This document shows positions 12,499 to 22,915 of a DNA stretch of 64,000 bases, in pieces. Within the stretch, counting starts at the first letter, position 1. The number at the start of each line of letters is the position of its first letter. Below the pieces are notes generated by a model that did not search any database, was not told where the DNA came from, and saw only the letters and a list, made by a program, of their open reading frames with translations. Where the stretch lies: contig JBBBDQ010001614.1 of assembly GCA_037127315.1 (NCBI GenBank), positions 1,071,501 through 1,135,500 of the forward strand, written 5' to 3'. The stretch is from Ascarosepion bandense. Its lineage: Eukaryota > Mollusca > Cephalopoda > Sepiida > Sepiidae. A program made the translations under genes and the position numbers.

Positions 12499-12616
12499 AA
12501 TAGCATACTGCAACTAAAGAATTAAAAAGTTTCGGTGTTCAATACACTATCATCTGCATGAAGATATTGCATTGAACACCGAAATGTAATAGCTTTTGAG
12601 TTGCAGTATGCTATTG
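12499..12616. repeat. Inverted repeat, arms about 46 bp
   Basis: AATAGCATACTGCAACT... TTTCGGTGTTCAAT (12499-12545) is mirrored by ATTGAACACCGAAA ... AGTTGCAGTATGCTATT (12572-12616) around a 25-nt loop containing CATCTGCATGAAGAT. It could fold as a long hairpin RNA. Confidence 0.85.
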
Positions 12617-12649
12617 TTTTTAAATAATAATAATAATTATAAGTATAGT

Positions 12650-12796
12650 CTGCCTCCTTCTACCGAGCGTCCATAGCTCGAGGTGGAATCGCCGACTGAC
12701 GCCAATTCGGTCGGGTTTCAAACTTGAGTAAAAAGCAATCGGCTGTCTAACCGTACTGATGAGCTGTGATACAGCGAAACAGATCTATCTGCGGAT
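12650..12796 (+). mobile_element. Hammerhead-bearing repeat unit, copy H2
   Basis: Contains TTCTACCG, the hairpin CCGACTGA-CGCCAAT-TCGGTCGG (about 12691-12713), a B-box-like GGGTTTCAAACTT and the hammerhead motif, and ends TGCGGAT followed by TA repeats. It is collinear with 33650-33813. Position and orientation suit the 3' terminal repeat of the PLE nuclease remnant at 11834. Confidence 0.75.
12751..12794 (+). ncRNA. Hammerhead ribozyme motif H2 (one key change)
   Basis: CTGATGA 12756-12762, stem II GCTGT/ACAGC with GAT loop, GAAA 12776-12779, then a short stem III. The triplet before the predicted cleavage point is ATC (12787-12789), where the intact copy has GTC, so the base that should pair with C12780 is lost. 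Stem I is CCGTA/TGCGG. Probably weak or inactive. Confidence 0.8.
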
Positions 12797-13204
12797 ATAT
12801 ATATATATATATATATACAAAATAAAAACAAAAACTTTCAATGGAATCAACGCACAACTTGCCGAAACTTAAAACTCGTAGCAAGATACAGTCTCGAACG
12901 AAAACGACAATACTGAAAAAAGAAAAGAAACAAAATTCCTAGCGGCAAACTTACCAACTTAGTCAAGTGTTTGAAGCAGAGATTGCCTAAGCAGAGCAAA
13001 ACATGGTTAACAACGTTAAAACCTATGAAAGGATGGCCCTAGTCGTAAACCGTGTTTCACGCTCACACGTTATATACATAAGTCATAAATAAGCATAAAA
13101 TCACATGGTCACAGGTAATATAAAACTCGGTCCGCTCTTTCATTTGCATTCATGTTGTCTGATGACTGCGTGCGCGTGAAACTCGTGTTACAGCCAGGGT
13201 CATC

Positions 13205-13253
<49 letters not shown>
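12797..13253. other. No gene; (TA)n tracts
   Basis: TA tracts at 12797-12819 and about 13207-13255. The intervening DNA shows no recognisable feature. Confidence 0.5.
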
Positions 13254-13257
<4 letters not shown>

Positions 13258-13412
13258 TAAACATGTACTGAACGTCTATAATGTTTAATCATGAGCCGTT
13301 CTAAACATCGTATTTTAGTTTTTATTTCAGGTGAAAATGAAAATAAAAATTGTCTAACATTTGTCTAATTTTTTATTATGCTGGTTCTAAGCTTTTGGCT
13401 CACATGAAACCC
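13254..13412 (-). mobile_element. PLE-related repeat, homologous to fold-back arm
   Basis: Shares TTTAATCATGAGCCGTTCTA, the ATTTTTTATTA segment and GGTTCTAAGCTT with both arms of the fold-back at 22916-23300. On the minus strand it continues directly from the hairpin and B-box-like part of a hammerhead unit, which links the two repeat types into one family. Confidence 0.65.
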
Positions 13413-13760
13413 GATCGAATTGACATCAGTCGGCGATTCTACCTATGGGCGCTCGGTAGAGGAAGGCAGACTTTAGCGTGTTATATACAATGTAAACATA
13501 CGCCAATATATATATATATATATATATATATTGTCATTATTGTCATCCGCAGACAGATCTGTCTCGCCATATCACAACTCATCAGTACGGTTAGACTCTG
13601 ATTGATTTTTTACCCAGGATTGAAACCCGACCGAAATGGCGTCAGTCGGCAACTCTACCCCTGGGCTATGGGCGTTCGGTAGAAGTAGCCAGACTTTTTA
13701 GCGCATATGATTATACGCGCCCAATAGCTAGAGCGCTCTAATTCATTTTAATGAATGAGC
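13413..13760 (-). mobile_element. Hammerhead-bearing repeat unit H3, with partial second unit
   Basis: Reading the minus strand, 13760 to 13547 contains GAGCGCTCTAGCTATTGGGC, AAAAGTCTGGCTACTTCTAC, the hairpin CCGACTGA-CGCCATT-TCGGTCGG, a B-box-like GGGTTTCAATCC and a hammerhead motif ending near 13547. A second partial unit (13400-13470) lacks the ribozyme. A TA tract (13507-13531) separates them. Confidence 0.7.
13547..13590 (-). ncRNA. Hammerhead ribozyme motif H3 (mutated core)
   Basis: Minus strand: CTGATGA (13585-13579), stem II GTTGT/ATGGC held by wobble pairs, GAGA in place of GAAA (A to G at 13563), the palindrome ACAGATCTGT, the GTC triplet and stem I CCGTA/TGCGG. The change falls on a core adenine of the hammerhead, so activity is unlikely. 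Confidence 0.75.
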
Positions 13761-13939
13761 GATATAACAACACAAATGAAGTAGAAAACATTTAAGTACA
13801 TATGTATATATATGTGTGATGGATGAACTATCGTCTAATTTGCATAAAGATGAAAATCACACTGACATCTCATTCTATCAAAAATATTTACCACATTTAC
13901 ACAAAATGCTAAATTACTAAAGAGTAAATTAATTCAATA
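13761..13939. other. Left flank of mariner-like copy M1
   Basis: 13850-13935 resembles 14530-14560 plus 15283-15380 (AATCACACTGACATCTC versus AATAACACTGTCATCTC), suggesting a terminal region shared by the two mariner-like copies. Confidence 0.4.
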
Positions 13940-14520
13940 GAATCGCTATTAGTTTCAACCACGACCTGAAGACGATTCTTATATCTCTTCTGGAGGTTCT
14001 TGTTTAATTTGGTCAATGCTAATATAATCCTTGTTTTAAGATCATCTTTAGTTTTTACAAGTAGTTTTGTTGGTCACTCGTTCCACTGGGTCTCACACAT
14101 AATAATCAAGTGGGGTGCAGATTGGGGAGTTAGGTGGCCGTATATTAGGGGCGATGTGACGCAGAAATTGCCTGACAGCCATGACTGAGTTTTCCCACTT
14201 GTGTGGCATGGTGCCGAGTCCTGTTGCCAGACATAGTCTTCCAACAGACACCCTCTTGATCCAGGGCAGCACTACCACCTTGAATGTAGGCCTCCGTGTA
14301 GAGTCTGAGGCCCTATGGGAAGATGAATGGAGGCATAACGTCGCCATCACTGGTGATCACTCCAAACACCTTTGTAATCATCATTAGACTCATCGAAATT
14401 TTTCTAAATTCTAAGCACTCTGCTCGGAGTGAGATCCAAACACATTTAAATTCTTCATAATAATGCTTCCGGTGCAAATGCCAAGCAGTACAGCATGACG
14501 TTTTTAAATGAAAAAATAAC
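13940..14520 (-). pseudogene. Tc1/mariner-superfamily transposase remnant M1
   Basis: On the minus strand, fragments in order are VFGVITSDGDVMPP, YVWQQDSAPCHTS (the second catalytic Asp block), KTQSWLSGNF and, after a frame change, APNIRPPNSP then TPLDYYV (third catalytic block). The C-terminal VVVETNSD segment follows near 13960. An intact protein would cut and paste its own element. The frame is broken several times. Copy M2 at 15385 is a parallel, independently decayed member in the same orientation. Confidence 0.8.
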
Positions 14521-14546
14521 ACTGTCATGAATGAAAATAACACTGT

Positions 14547-14557
14547 CATCTCTTTTT
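14547..14557. repeat. Target-site duplication, left
   Basis: CATCTCTTTTT, repeated exactly at 15283-15293, bracketing RTE-like copy E1. Confidence 0.85.
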
Positions 14558-15282
14558 CTTCTTCTTCTATGTGTCCTGTCCCTTCAGGACGTAGGCGATC
14601 ATGGCTTTCCACGTTTCCCTATCCCTGGTGGCTTTGAGCACGCCTTCTCCTGTGTCACCATGCAATCTTCGTCCCGTCATCCACCTGATTAGGTCCTTCA
14701 AATATGTTATCCGTTGCTTTGCCCTGTCTCTTTTTCCCTCTGTCGGGCCTGTTAGTATCAGATTCTCCAGGCCCTCCTTCCTCATTGCGTGTCCCAGGAA
14801 CTTCAGCTGTCTCTTCCTGATGCTCAGTATTAATTTCCTTTTTGTTTCCATCATTTCCAAGACCTCTCATCATTGCTCATGTGCTTGATCCATGATATTC
14901 GAAGCATCCTTCTGTAGAACCACATTTCAGTTGCTTCAAGTTTTTCCTTCATCTTTGATGCTATTGTCCAGCAAAGGACTAGAAATAAACTGCACGAAAA
15001 CTGAATGCATGGTCATCAGTAAAAGGGCAGCCGAAAATGCCAAATACAGGTCGGGAATACCAGAATCAAGCAGGTACAAAAATTTAAATATCTGAGAAGC
15101 GTTATAACAGAAGACGGAAAGTGCAACACAAAGATCCGAAGGCGAATTGGCATGGCGAAGGTAGCATTCCAGAAGTTGAGTAAAGTATTAAGAGACAGGA
15201 AAATTTCGCTAGAAACCAGGAAGAGAACTGGATTGCTACGTGCTGTCCGTCGTTCAATATGGCAGTGAATGCTGGACAATAC
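14558..15282 (-). mobile_element. RTE-like LINE copy E1 with 5' inversion
   Basis: The 3' segment (14967 to 14558, minus strand) encodes the RT C-terminal tail: RKLILSIRKRQLKFLGHAMR, then KEGLENLIL and KAMIAYVLKG, a stop, and a short GAA-rich tail. The 5' segment (14968-15282, plus strand) encodes the preceding part: GLEINCTKTECMVISK, frameshifts, then a degraded QYGSECWT-type end. Both segments meet at the same point of the element (CTGGACAATA at 14967 on minus and near 15281 on plus). With the flanking 11-bp duplication this is the signature of twin-primed target-primed reverse transcription. The clade is assigned from memory as the RTE-like family often annotated in octopus. Confidence 0.88.
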
Positions 15283-15293
15283 CATCTCTTTTT
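15283..15293. repeat. Target-site duplication, right
   Basis: CATCTCTTTTT, identical to 14547-14557. Confidence 0.85.
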
Positions 15294-15384
15294 AGCAGAT
15301 ATATTTAACAAGATTACACAAATATCTCGAAATACTTGAATTTAAATTTCAGCATTTTCAAGTGTTACATAAATACTTAAAAAC

Positions 15385-15960
15385 ATTCAATAAAATCACC
15401 GTTGGTTTCAACCACGGCCTTCAAACGACCCCGAAATCTCTTGCAACTTTTTTGGACGGTCTCCTTGCTTAAGTTGATGAATGCTGCCATAATCTTTGTC
15501 TACCGTTAATCTTTGGTATCACAGCGAGATTTGTTGGTCTTCCGCTCAGCTGCGATTAACACAATGTGGTTGCAGTCTGTGGAGTTAAGTGCTAAGGGGT
15601 GATGTGGTAGCAAAAATTGTCTGAGAGTCGTGACTGGGTTTTTCTCTTTGTGTGGCATGCTACAGAGTCCTGTTGCTAGACACAGATTCTTCCAGCAGCC
15701 ACCCACTTGATCCAAGGACGCACTACCTCCTATAACGTCGCCATCACTAGTGATCACTCCAAACACATGTTGACTGGATATATTCATCCAACCTTTTCCA
15801 CATCTTCTGCACAGTCCTCAGATTGATACCCAAATACTCTTAAATGTTCGTATTGGAGCTCCTGGCACGAATGCTAAGCAGTCCGGAATGCCATTTCCAA
15901 ATTTCTGATGAAGTCAATTCCGTTAAAGTGCTCTTTTTCTCGTGGAAATTTCCTAATTGA
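15385..15960 (-). pseudogene. Tc1/mariner-superfamily transposase remnant M2
   Basis: Minus-strand pieces match M1: HVFGVITSDGDV near 15750, a CLATGLCSMPHK frame that is a shift of the QQDS block near 15660, LNSTDCNH near 15580 and the NKSRCDTKD region near 15510. It extends further 5' than M1. Stops and frameshifts throughout. Followed at 16044 by CACCCTGTA, a plausible terminal motif. Confidence 0.7.
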
Positions 15961-16480
15961 CCCTACCATAGTGTGCCGTCGACAAAATCAAATACAAACA
16001 ACAGGCAAGTTCAAAATCAAAAATATAAAATAGCGGAAATTTACCCATCGCACCCTGTATATATAAATATATATTGCACGTATAAGAGTTTGTGAACCTT
16101 ACAGTCTATTAATAAAACATGGAGCCGTTTACCATAAATGAAAAAAGAATTGATTAACATGTCAATCATTGGTTTTATTGTACTATACATCAATACAAAT
16201 TGAATAACAAAGTATATATCCTTAATTGATAAAGAGGATGGGTTTTTAAAACATTCAGGCAACTCATTTCCTTTTTCTCTTCTATTACATGTTTTCGATA
16301 CGAAATAAATTTACAAGAATTAAAACGAAATTAAAAACAATCTTTTTTGCTTTTAATTAAGTCGACACGTTTTTTTCTATTCGTGATAGCTTTATCTTAG
16401 CTTTCTTTTTTTTTTTTTTTTTTGCAAATTTGCCATCAATTTTGAATTTCCTATCTATAAATTCTTTAAATTTACATGCA
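15961..16480. other. No gene recognised
   Basis: AT-rich sequence with an oligo-T run at 16407-16423. Confidence 0.5.
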
Positions 16481-16660
16481 TTTAATTTAGCTAATATAAA
16501 ATATTCGTTTTATTATCAACCAATCAGATATTTATTTCGTTCTGAAGAAGACTGGCCTGTCATTCATTATAAACAAATCGGATATTGGATTCATTCTGGA
16601 TATGACAATAAAGTACTGGAGGTTTTGAGGAATGTAGAACTACGTCTTTTGCTGTTGTTC
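16481..16660. repeat. Degenerate short-period tandem repeat
   Basis: ATTATCAACCAATCAGATAT and ATTATAAACAAATCGGATAT, with TTTATTTCGTTCTG and TTGGATTCATTCTG between them, show a period near 45-50 bp. They resemble the larger array at 19735-21900. Confidence 0.5.
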
Positions 16661-16745
16661 CCAGGTTCACAATAAGCCGGGGTGGTAGCAACTTTTAGGA
16701 TCCCAGCTATAGTCAATATTGAACCCCAGCAAATAAAAACAAAAT
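16604..16745 (+). mobile_element. Repeat R4, partial
   Basis: GCTGTTGTTCCCAGGT, GGGGTGGTAGCAAC and ATCCCAGCTAT match R4 copies at 36575 and 45749. Confidence 0.6.
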
Positions 16746-17233
16746 ACTCTGAAATTATAAAAAATGTATCGTATAATAATTCTGCTTGCGTCTTCCTTAG
16801 TTACTTAGTTCCGTTACACCACTGAAGAAAGACAACACACTTACTCCCTACACGAGCTTTTCCTTTCCCTCTATCTTTTTACTCTCCTCAGTCTTTTTCT
16901 CACTTTTGCCAAACGGAAGAGTAAGAAAGATTGAGAGAGTAGGAGGAGAGAGCCTATAGCATTATCAGTTGTCGTATCTCGCGACCTAATAACGAAATTT
17001 CTGGCCTCTACACCATTGACAATTGCGCAGTTGGTCTTTTCTGTTTACAATGGACACAGGAGCCATGATTTTTTAGTAATAAAAAAATAACATTTTTTCT
17101 TTCAAAATCTCTCACAAAATAGCGTACAGTATTTTGGTTATGGTCTGTGCATACGCCGCTTAATATAATATAAGATTACAGCAAAGTAGCTTCTATGGAC
17201 ATTACTTTTATAGATATTTTAATAAAATTAGGA
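16746..17233. other. No gene recognised
   Basis: No motif or repeat shared with the rest of the window was noticed. Confidence 0.4.
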
Positions 17234-17540
17234 TGTGCGTTGTGGTACAGTGGATATCGGCTCGAAAACGAGAGAACCGGGGAGCCGAGTTCGAATTCCA
17301 GTTGAATCCATTGTATTCACTTATGCGCAAATACCCCTGGGAAAGGTATTAATCCGTCTCTTCCTTCCAGTTATGGGTTAAATAGCAGGACAGATTGGGT
17401 TCTATAGCCTTGGTCGGCAACCAGTCTACCGCAGAAAGCAATGGCAACCTACTGCGGGATAATCTTCTGCCCAGTCAGTCATGTCTCTTTCGAGACATGA
17501 TCGCCCAAGCGTGTATCACGTATGGCACTTAACTGACTGA
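17234..17540 (+). mobile_element. tRNA-derived SINE-A, near full length
   Basis: Head (GTGGTACAGTGGATATCGG; GAGTTCGAATTCC), body, 3' module and GACATGATCGCCCAAGC are intact, ending AACTGACTGA. Confidence 0.9.
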
Positions 17541-17934
17541 CACCCTGTGTTGTCGTTATTTTATTATCCAATGTTTGAAGACGTTACTATCATTTGTAGT
17601 ATGACAAATAAGTTTTTTTCCAGGATATCATAATTATCCTTCCGTGGAAATCCTACGGGTTCCGCTAGTTTTTATATAAATTGCCAACAATACGCACACT
17701 TATAGTGACTTTACTCAAATTCGTTTAAAATACTAATAAACAAAGAACATAAAAGAACTTTCAACAGATGAATCCCTATCCTAACCTAAGCCCCATCGCT
17801 CCCAGTGGAGCATAGGTTATCTACGACATCTCAGCGTTGCTTCTGTAACTTGCTTTTTTTTTTTTACAGGTAGGCGTATTGACCCAAAAGCAAACACCTT
17901 TATCTTCCGGTATATGTAAAATTTATCTTCCGGG
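17541..17934. other. No gene recognised
   Basis: Contains a poly-T tract at 17856-17867 near a GGTAGGCGTATTGACCC segment that faintly resembles 38850-38880. Confidence 0.4.
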
Positions 17935-18012
17935 CGAGGTTGCCAACCAGGGTTATAGAATCCAGTCTGTTCTGCTGTTGAATCTATAGAGAGAATAGAT
18001 GGATTAATACCT
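17935..18012 (-). mobile_element. SINE-A internal fragment
   Basis: Minus-strand body and start of the 3' module only (GGTTGCCAACCAGGGTTATA on plus), cut short at CCTTTCTCAAGG where the next SINE begins. Confidence 0.75.
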
Positions 18013-18200
18013 TTCTCAAGGGTCAGTCAGTTAAGTGTCGTACGTGAAACACGCTTGAGCGACCATGTCTCGAAAGAGACATGACTGACTGAGCAGAAGA
18101 TTATCCTGCAGTAGGTTTCCATTACTTTTTGCGGTAGACTGGTTGCCAGCCAAGGCTATAGAACCCAATCTCTCTTGTTATTTAACCCATAACTGGAAGG
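18013..18200 (-). mobile_element. SINE-A, 3' half
   Basis: Minus strand: AGTTATGGGTTAAATAAC, 3' module, GAGACATGGTCGC and CTGACTGA tail. The head and first part of the body are missing, as expected from 5' truncation. Confidence 0.85.
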
Positions 18201-18228
18201 ATTTTATTTTATTGTAATACGCATTTCT
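18201..18228 (-). other. Flank shared with SINE at 10231
   Basis: The reverse complement AGAGAAATGCGTATTACAAT plus AAAAT is the same as the 3' flank of the SINE at 10231-10540, with one base different. Candidate 3' transduction or duplicated flank. Confidence 0.7.
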
Positions 18229-18531
18229 CTGTCAGTCAGTCAGTCAGTTAAGTGCCATACGTGATACACGCTTGGGCGATCCTGTCTCGAAAGAGACATG
18301 ACTGACTGGGCAGAAGATTATCCCGCAGTATGTTGCCATTACTTTTTGCGGTAGACTGGTTGCCAGCCAAGGCTATAGAACCCAATCTGTCCTGTTATTT
18401 AACCCATAACTGGAAGGAAGAGACGGATTAATACCTTTCCCAAGGGTATTTGTTCATAAGTGAATGCAATGAATTCAATTGGAATTCGAACTCGGCTCTC
18501 ATTCCGAATCGATATCCACAACGCACATCCA
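18229..18531 (-). mobile_element. tRNA-derived SINE-A, near full length
   Basis: Minus strand head (TGCGTTGTGGATATCGATTC, lacking part of the A-box), B-box GAGTTCGAATTCC, body, 3' module, stem and (TGAC)n tail. Confidence 0.88.
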
Positions 18532-18659
18532 TTAAACTGTTTAATATCCTACATTTTTTAAATCAAACGGTATTCCAAAATGTAACTTCGACAAGACTGC
18601 ACACAAATCACCGCCTCTAATAAACATGTCCACACAAACATGTATACGTACAAAAGCTG

Positions 18660-19626
18660 AGTACATTATCTCGCTGCTGACCTTGAGCGGGATCTACACT
18701 CTGTGGTGGACTGGGGCAAGAAGTGGCTTGTCAACTTCAATTCATCTAAGACCAAGCTGTTGTCTGTTAACTATTACAGGCAACCTCTCCTGCCTCCCAT
18801 AAGCATGGACCAAGTGATTCTCCCGGAGAGTAATACACTACACCTCCTCGGACTTACCCTGTCCTCAGACCTCAAATGGAACCACTGTATTGAATCCATA
18901 GCAAAATCTACTGCTAAGAAGGTTGGGTCACGATGTCGATCCAGGATGTTTTTTCCACCTGAATCCATCCTGCATATATACAAGTCAACCATCCGTCCGT
19001 GCATGGAGTACTGCTGCCATTTATGGTCAGGTGCCCCTGCCGTTCTCCTCAGTGTTCTTGACAAGCTCCAAAGGAGAGTCTGTTATGTGATAGGTACTGA
19101 TCTGGTGACTCGACTGCAGCCACTTCCCCATCGTCGAAATGTGGCCTCCCTTTGTCTGTTCTATAAATAATTTCATGGCTTCTGCTCGAACGAGCTTAAG
19201 TCACTGATGCCTCCTCAACAGGTGTTTACTCGTGCAACCAGACTGGCAACTGGGTCCCACCCATTCACAGCCAGGTTAGCCAAATGCAGACGACAATTCT
19301 ACTCCTGCAGTTTCTTCTCTCGCACTTTCCGCCTGTGGAACTCGCTCCCGTATTCTTGCTTTCCTGACGGCTACAACCCCCAGAAATTTAAATGCAATGT
19401 CAATACTCATCTACTAACCACTGGACTCTAGCTCTCTCCCCACCCCTGTATAACCTTCCCTTTCTCTCCACCTATGTATCTGTCATCGCACCTGCTTTCT
19501 ATTGTTCCTTTCTAACTAGTTTGTATTCCTCACTCTTTTCTAATTAATCTTTTTACATTTATGTAACCCCCTGCACATTAGTGGCGTTTCCGCCTTGCTC
19601 GGGGTGAAATGATAAAAAAAAAAAAA
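18660..19626 (+). mobile_element. CR1/Jockey-like LINE, 5'-truncated
   Basis: The first frame (18703-19170) begins inside the RT after the catalytic box: VVDWGKKWLVNFNSSKTKL, LLGLTLSSDLKWN, IYKSTIRPCMEYCCHLW, DKLQRRVCYVIG, RRNVASLCLFYK and a stop. After it the same frame continues (ELKSLMPPQQVF, RATRLATGSHPF, RLWNSLPYSCFP). The 3' UTR ends TGTAACCCCCTGCACATTAG and GGGGTGAAATGAT plus oligo-A at 19612-19626. One premature stop (TAA at 19168) separates the frames, making this one of the better preserved RT tails in the window. It would have reverse transcribed its own RNA at the target site. Confidence 0.9.
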
Positions 19627-19734
19627 CATTGTATTCAACTGTGAAAGCGAAATAATGCATAATATTTTTACTACTTACAAGCTTCAAAGAAAATTAAATT
19701 TCGGCATTAAATAAGGAGTTGATATACCGTTAAG

Positions 19735-19916
19735 CAGACAAATCAGTGAATCAGTCATTCGGAACCGGTCAGGTGCTTCGTGATGAATCAATCAAGGATA
19801 TTTATATTCTTATTAATGAAAACATCAGAAGAGTATTTTCTTCCGAAGCTGTTAGTTATTTCTTCCATTATGAATGGGATTCCTTTATCAAACAATCACA
19901 TTTTGGCTCAGTATAT
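19735..19916. repeat. Degenerate short-period tandem repeat, part 1
   Basis: Repeated phrases of the type ATGAATCAATCAAGGATATTTAT; same array type as 20519-20985. The 5' edge (GGCATTAAATAAGGAGTTGATAT) is also found at the end of R4. Confidence 0.5.
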
Positions 19917-20518
19917 CCGTCAGTTAAGTGCCATACGTGACACACGCTTTGAGCGATCATGTCTAAAAAGTGACATGACTGACCGCAGTAGGTTGCCAAC
20001 CAAGGCTATAGAACCCAATCTGTCCTATTATTTAACCCATAACTGGAAGGAGAAGAGATAGATTATATTACATTATTATATTAAGTATAATTAGTGGGAG
20101 AATATTTTATTACTTCATAACCATAAAAACGGATCCCCCACTTTATGCCCAGTACAAATTTTATTTATGTTTCAAACTATTATATTCAGTCAGTCAGTTA
20201 ATTGGAATACGTGATACACGCTTTGGGCGATCATGTCTCAAAAGAGACATGACTGACTGGGTAGAAGATTATCCCGCAGTAGGTTGCCATTACTTTCTGT
20301 GATAGACTGGTTACCAACCAAGGCTATAGAACCCAATCTGTCCTATTATTTAACCCATAACTGGAGACAGAAGAGATAGATTATGTTACATTATTATATT
20401 ATGTATAATTAGTAGGGGAATAGTTTATTACTTCATAACAATAGAAAACTGATCCCCCACTTTATGCCCAGAGAAGTTTTAATTATGTTTCTAACTATTA
20501 TATTCAATCAGTCAGTAA
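19917..20518 (-). repeat. Tandem duplication of SINE-A 3' half plus flank
   Basis: Two units of about 300-325 bp each comprise a minus-strand SINE-A 3' half (19917-20065; 20187-20382) followed by about 130 bp of common flank (TTACATTATTATATTA; TATAATTAGT; ATCCCCCACTTTATGCCCAG). The shared flank shows that the pair arose by duplication, not by two insertions. Confidence 0.8.
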
Positions 20519-20985
20519 TTACCATATTCATTAAAGAATAAAATATTTGTTTTGTTATGGACCAGTCAATGATTCCTTTCATTACGACTCACGCACATGA
20601 ATCACTAGAGATGAACCAGTTCAGTATTTCATAAAGAACAAATACGCATTGATTTAATAATGAACAAATCAACCAGTTTTTTAATATTTCTTCTTTACGA
20701 AAAATTGAATATCCATTTCCTTATAAATAGGTTTGATATTTACCTAAGAAAAGTCGGGTATTTATTTTTTATGAACCAGTTTGATATTTCCTTCCTTTAT
20801 TGATTCATAATATGAATCAATTAAATATTTGTTTCAATATGAAAAATCGGATATTATTTCCGTTATAAAACAGTTTGGTATTAATTTCCTGATAAACTAA
20901 GGATAAAAATCACGTATTTATTTCACTGGGAACCAGTTCGGTATTCTGTAATTATGAAGCAAATAGACTTTTGGTTTAATATATA
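20519..20985. repeat. Degenerate short-period tandem repeat, part 2
   Basis: Variants of ATGAACCAGTTTGATATTTC and ATATTTGTTTCAATATGAAA alternate with a period near 45-50 bp over the whole stretch. Confidence 0.6.
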
Positions 20986-21515
20986 TATTTTTTTAATCGT
21001 ATCACCCCGAGCAAGGCGGTAACGCCACTGATGTGCAGGGGGCTACGTAAGAGTGAAAAGATTGGAAAAGAGAAAGCCGGAAACCACATCCTAAACAGGG
21101 AACAAGGGATGAGCCTTTTAACCTGTTCAATAGACGTGGGTGGAGTGTGAACCGGGCGATAGATAGATCTATCTACTCCAATTGGAAAAAAAAAGAAGTG
21201 AGAAGATTGGTAAAGAGAAAGCCGGAAACCACATCCTAAACATGGAACAAGGGATGAACCTCTTAACCTGTTCAATAGACGTGGGTGGAGTGTGAACCGG
21301 ACGATAGATAGATCTATCTACTCCAATTGAAAAAGACGAAAAAAAAAGTGAGAAGATTGGTAAAGAGAAAGCCGGAAACCACATCCTAAACAGGGAACAA
21401 GGGATGAACCTCTTAACCTGTTCAATAGACGTGGGTGGAGTGTGAACCGGGCGATAGATAGATCTATCTATTCCAATTGAAAAAAAAAAGTGCGTAGATT
21501 GGTAAAGAGAATGGA
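20986..21515 (-). mobile_element. VNTR retroposon with LINE 3' tail, copy V2
   Basis: The minus strand ends in the CR1-like tail (plus-strand AATCGTATCACCCCGAGCAA at 20995). Upstream are three units of about 148 bp, each with GATAGATCTATC, GTTCAATAGACGTGGGTGGA and CCGGAAACCACATCCTAAAC. It sits inside the degenerate array, which resumes at 21530. Confidence 0.82.
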
Positions 21516-21529
21516 AATTAAGGTATTTA

Positions 21530-21900
21530 TTTTTTAATTTCTTTAAAGCTCACCAGATATTTGTTTCAATCTGAAAAGTCGGGCATTATTTTATCAACCA
21601 GTTTTGGATTTTTTTTTTTTTTTTTACATATGAACCATCCAGATATTTGTTTCAATATGAAAAGTCGATTATTTATTTGGTTATTAATTAATTTTGTATT
21701 TCTTTAAGCATGAACCACATATTTGTTTCAACATAAAATAATATTGACTAATTATTTAATTATGAGTCAGTTTAATATTTCTTTTCTAATGTATCAATCA
21801 TATTTGTTTCAATATGAACAATGAAATCATTATTTTGAATCAATCTGGTATTCAATACGAAACAATCAAGTATTTATTTTATTATCAATATTATTATCGT
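21530..21900. repeat. Degenerate short-period tandem repeat, part 3
   Basis: Continuation of the array: TATTTGTTTCAATATGAAAA, TTATTATGAACCAG-like and TTATGAGTCAGTTTAATAT variants. Confidence 0.6.
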
Positions 21901-22540
21901 ATTAAATGCTATGAGTATTAATAGTAACAATATCCATTATTATTCAGACGATAAAATGTAATAGAAACAGTAAATTTTGTCAAAATAACGTTAAATATTT
22001 GACGGCTAAAATGTTCGTAACAAAATAATACAAAAAGCAGGATTCGTCATCATTGTCACTATGGTAATAAAAACAGTTTCAACAAATGATGTAATCCTGG
22101 CCCCGATATCATCAAAGGTATTTTTTTTTATTAATAATCAATGAAAGATATATTTTATAGAGATAGAAATAAACAAGAAAAAATGAGCCTAAATCTTTTG
22201 ATTTGACTCGGAACGCGTCCTAGAAAACTCCATAGCATAAAATTGAGACAAACAGGAATATTTGATTCGGAAAATGAATGGATTTTATATTTTGTTTTTT
22301 AAGGAAACGCCAATATTTTAGCAAAATGACTTCAATGCTTTTGTCCCGGATAAAAGAAAAAAAATGAAAAAAAAAAATGATAATATTGTTTTTAAATACA
22401 TGGCCGGGTTTGTCTGTTATATTATCCAGATTAAAAAAAAAAAAGAAAGAAAAAGAGTTACCCTGGTGATTATAAAAGAAGTTATTTTTTTTGTAAACAC
22501 AGCAACCACATATACCAACAAAAAGAAATATACACACGCA
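21901..22540. other. No gene recognised
   Basis: AT-rich, with A-runs at 22361-22378 and 22434-22446. No domain seen. Confidence 0.5.
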
Positions 22541-22563
22541 TATTAACATATGTGTATATACAG

Positions 22564-22609
<46 letters not shown>

Positions 22610-22724
22610 GTATGTATGTATATAAATATATACATATAAACACACACATAAATATATGAAGAGTATTCAATGCACACACAGACATTATATATATATGTAT
22701 ATGTGTGTGTGCCTCTGTATGTAC

Positions 22725-22776
<52 letters not shown>

Positions 22777-22844
22777 TGTTTTCAAACATGAGGAAGAGAC
22801 TCTGGTTCTACAGAATGTTGCTAGGTGTAATAACGACTAAACAT

Positions 22845-22891
<47 letters not shown>
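22541..22891. repeat. (TA)n and (TG)n microsatellite block
   Basis: TA tract about 22569-22605, TG tract about 22723-22772, TA tract about 22849-22891, which abuts the fold-back. Between the last two, TTCTACAGAATGTTGCTAGG may be a trace of the RTE-like element. Confidence 0.92.
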
Positions 22892-22893
<2 letters not shown>

Positions 22894-22915
22894 TTATCGA
22901 GGTAGCAAATAATTT

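Noticed and set aside
22364..22546. Small open frames around the TA/TG block as genes
   Set aside because: They consist of translated microsatellite and A-runs.
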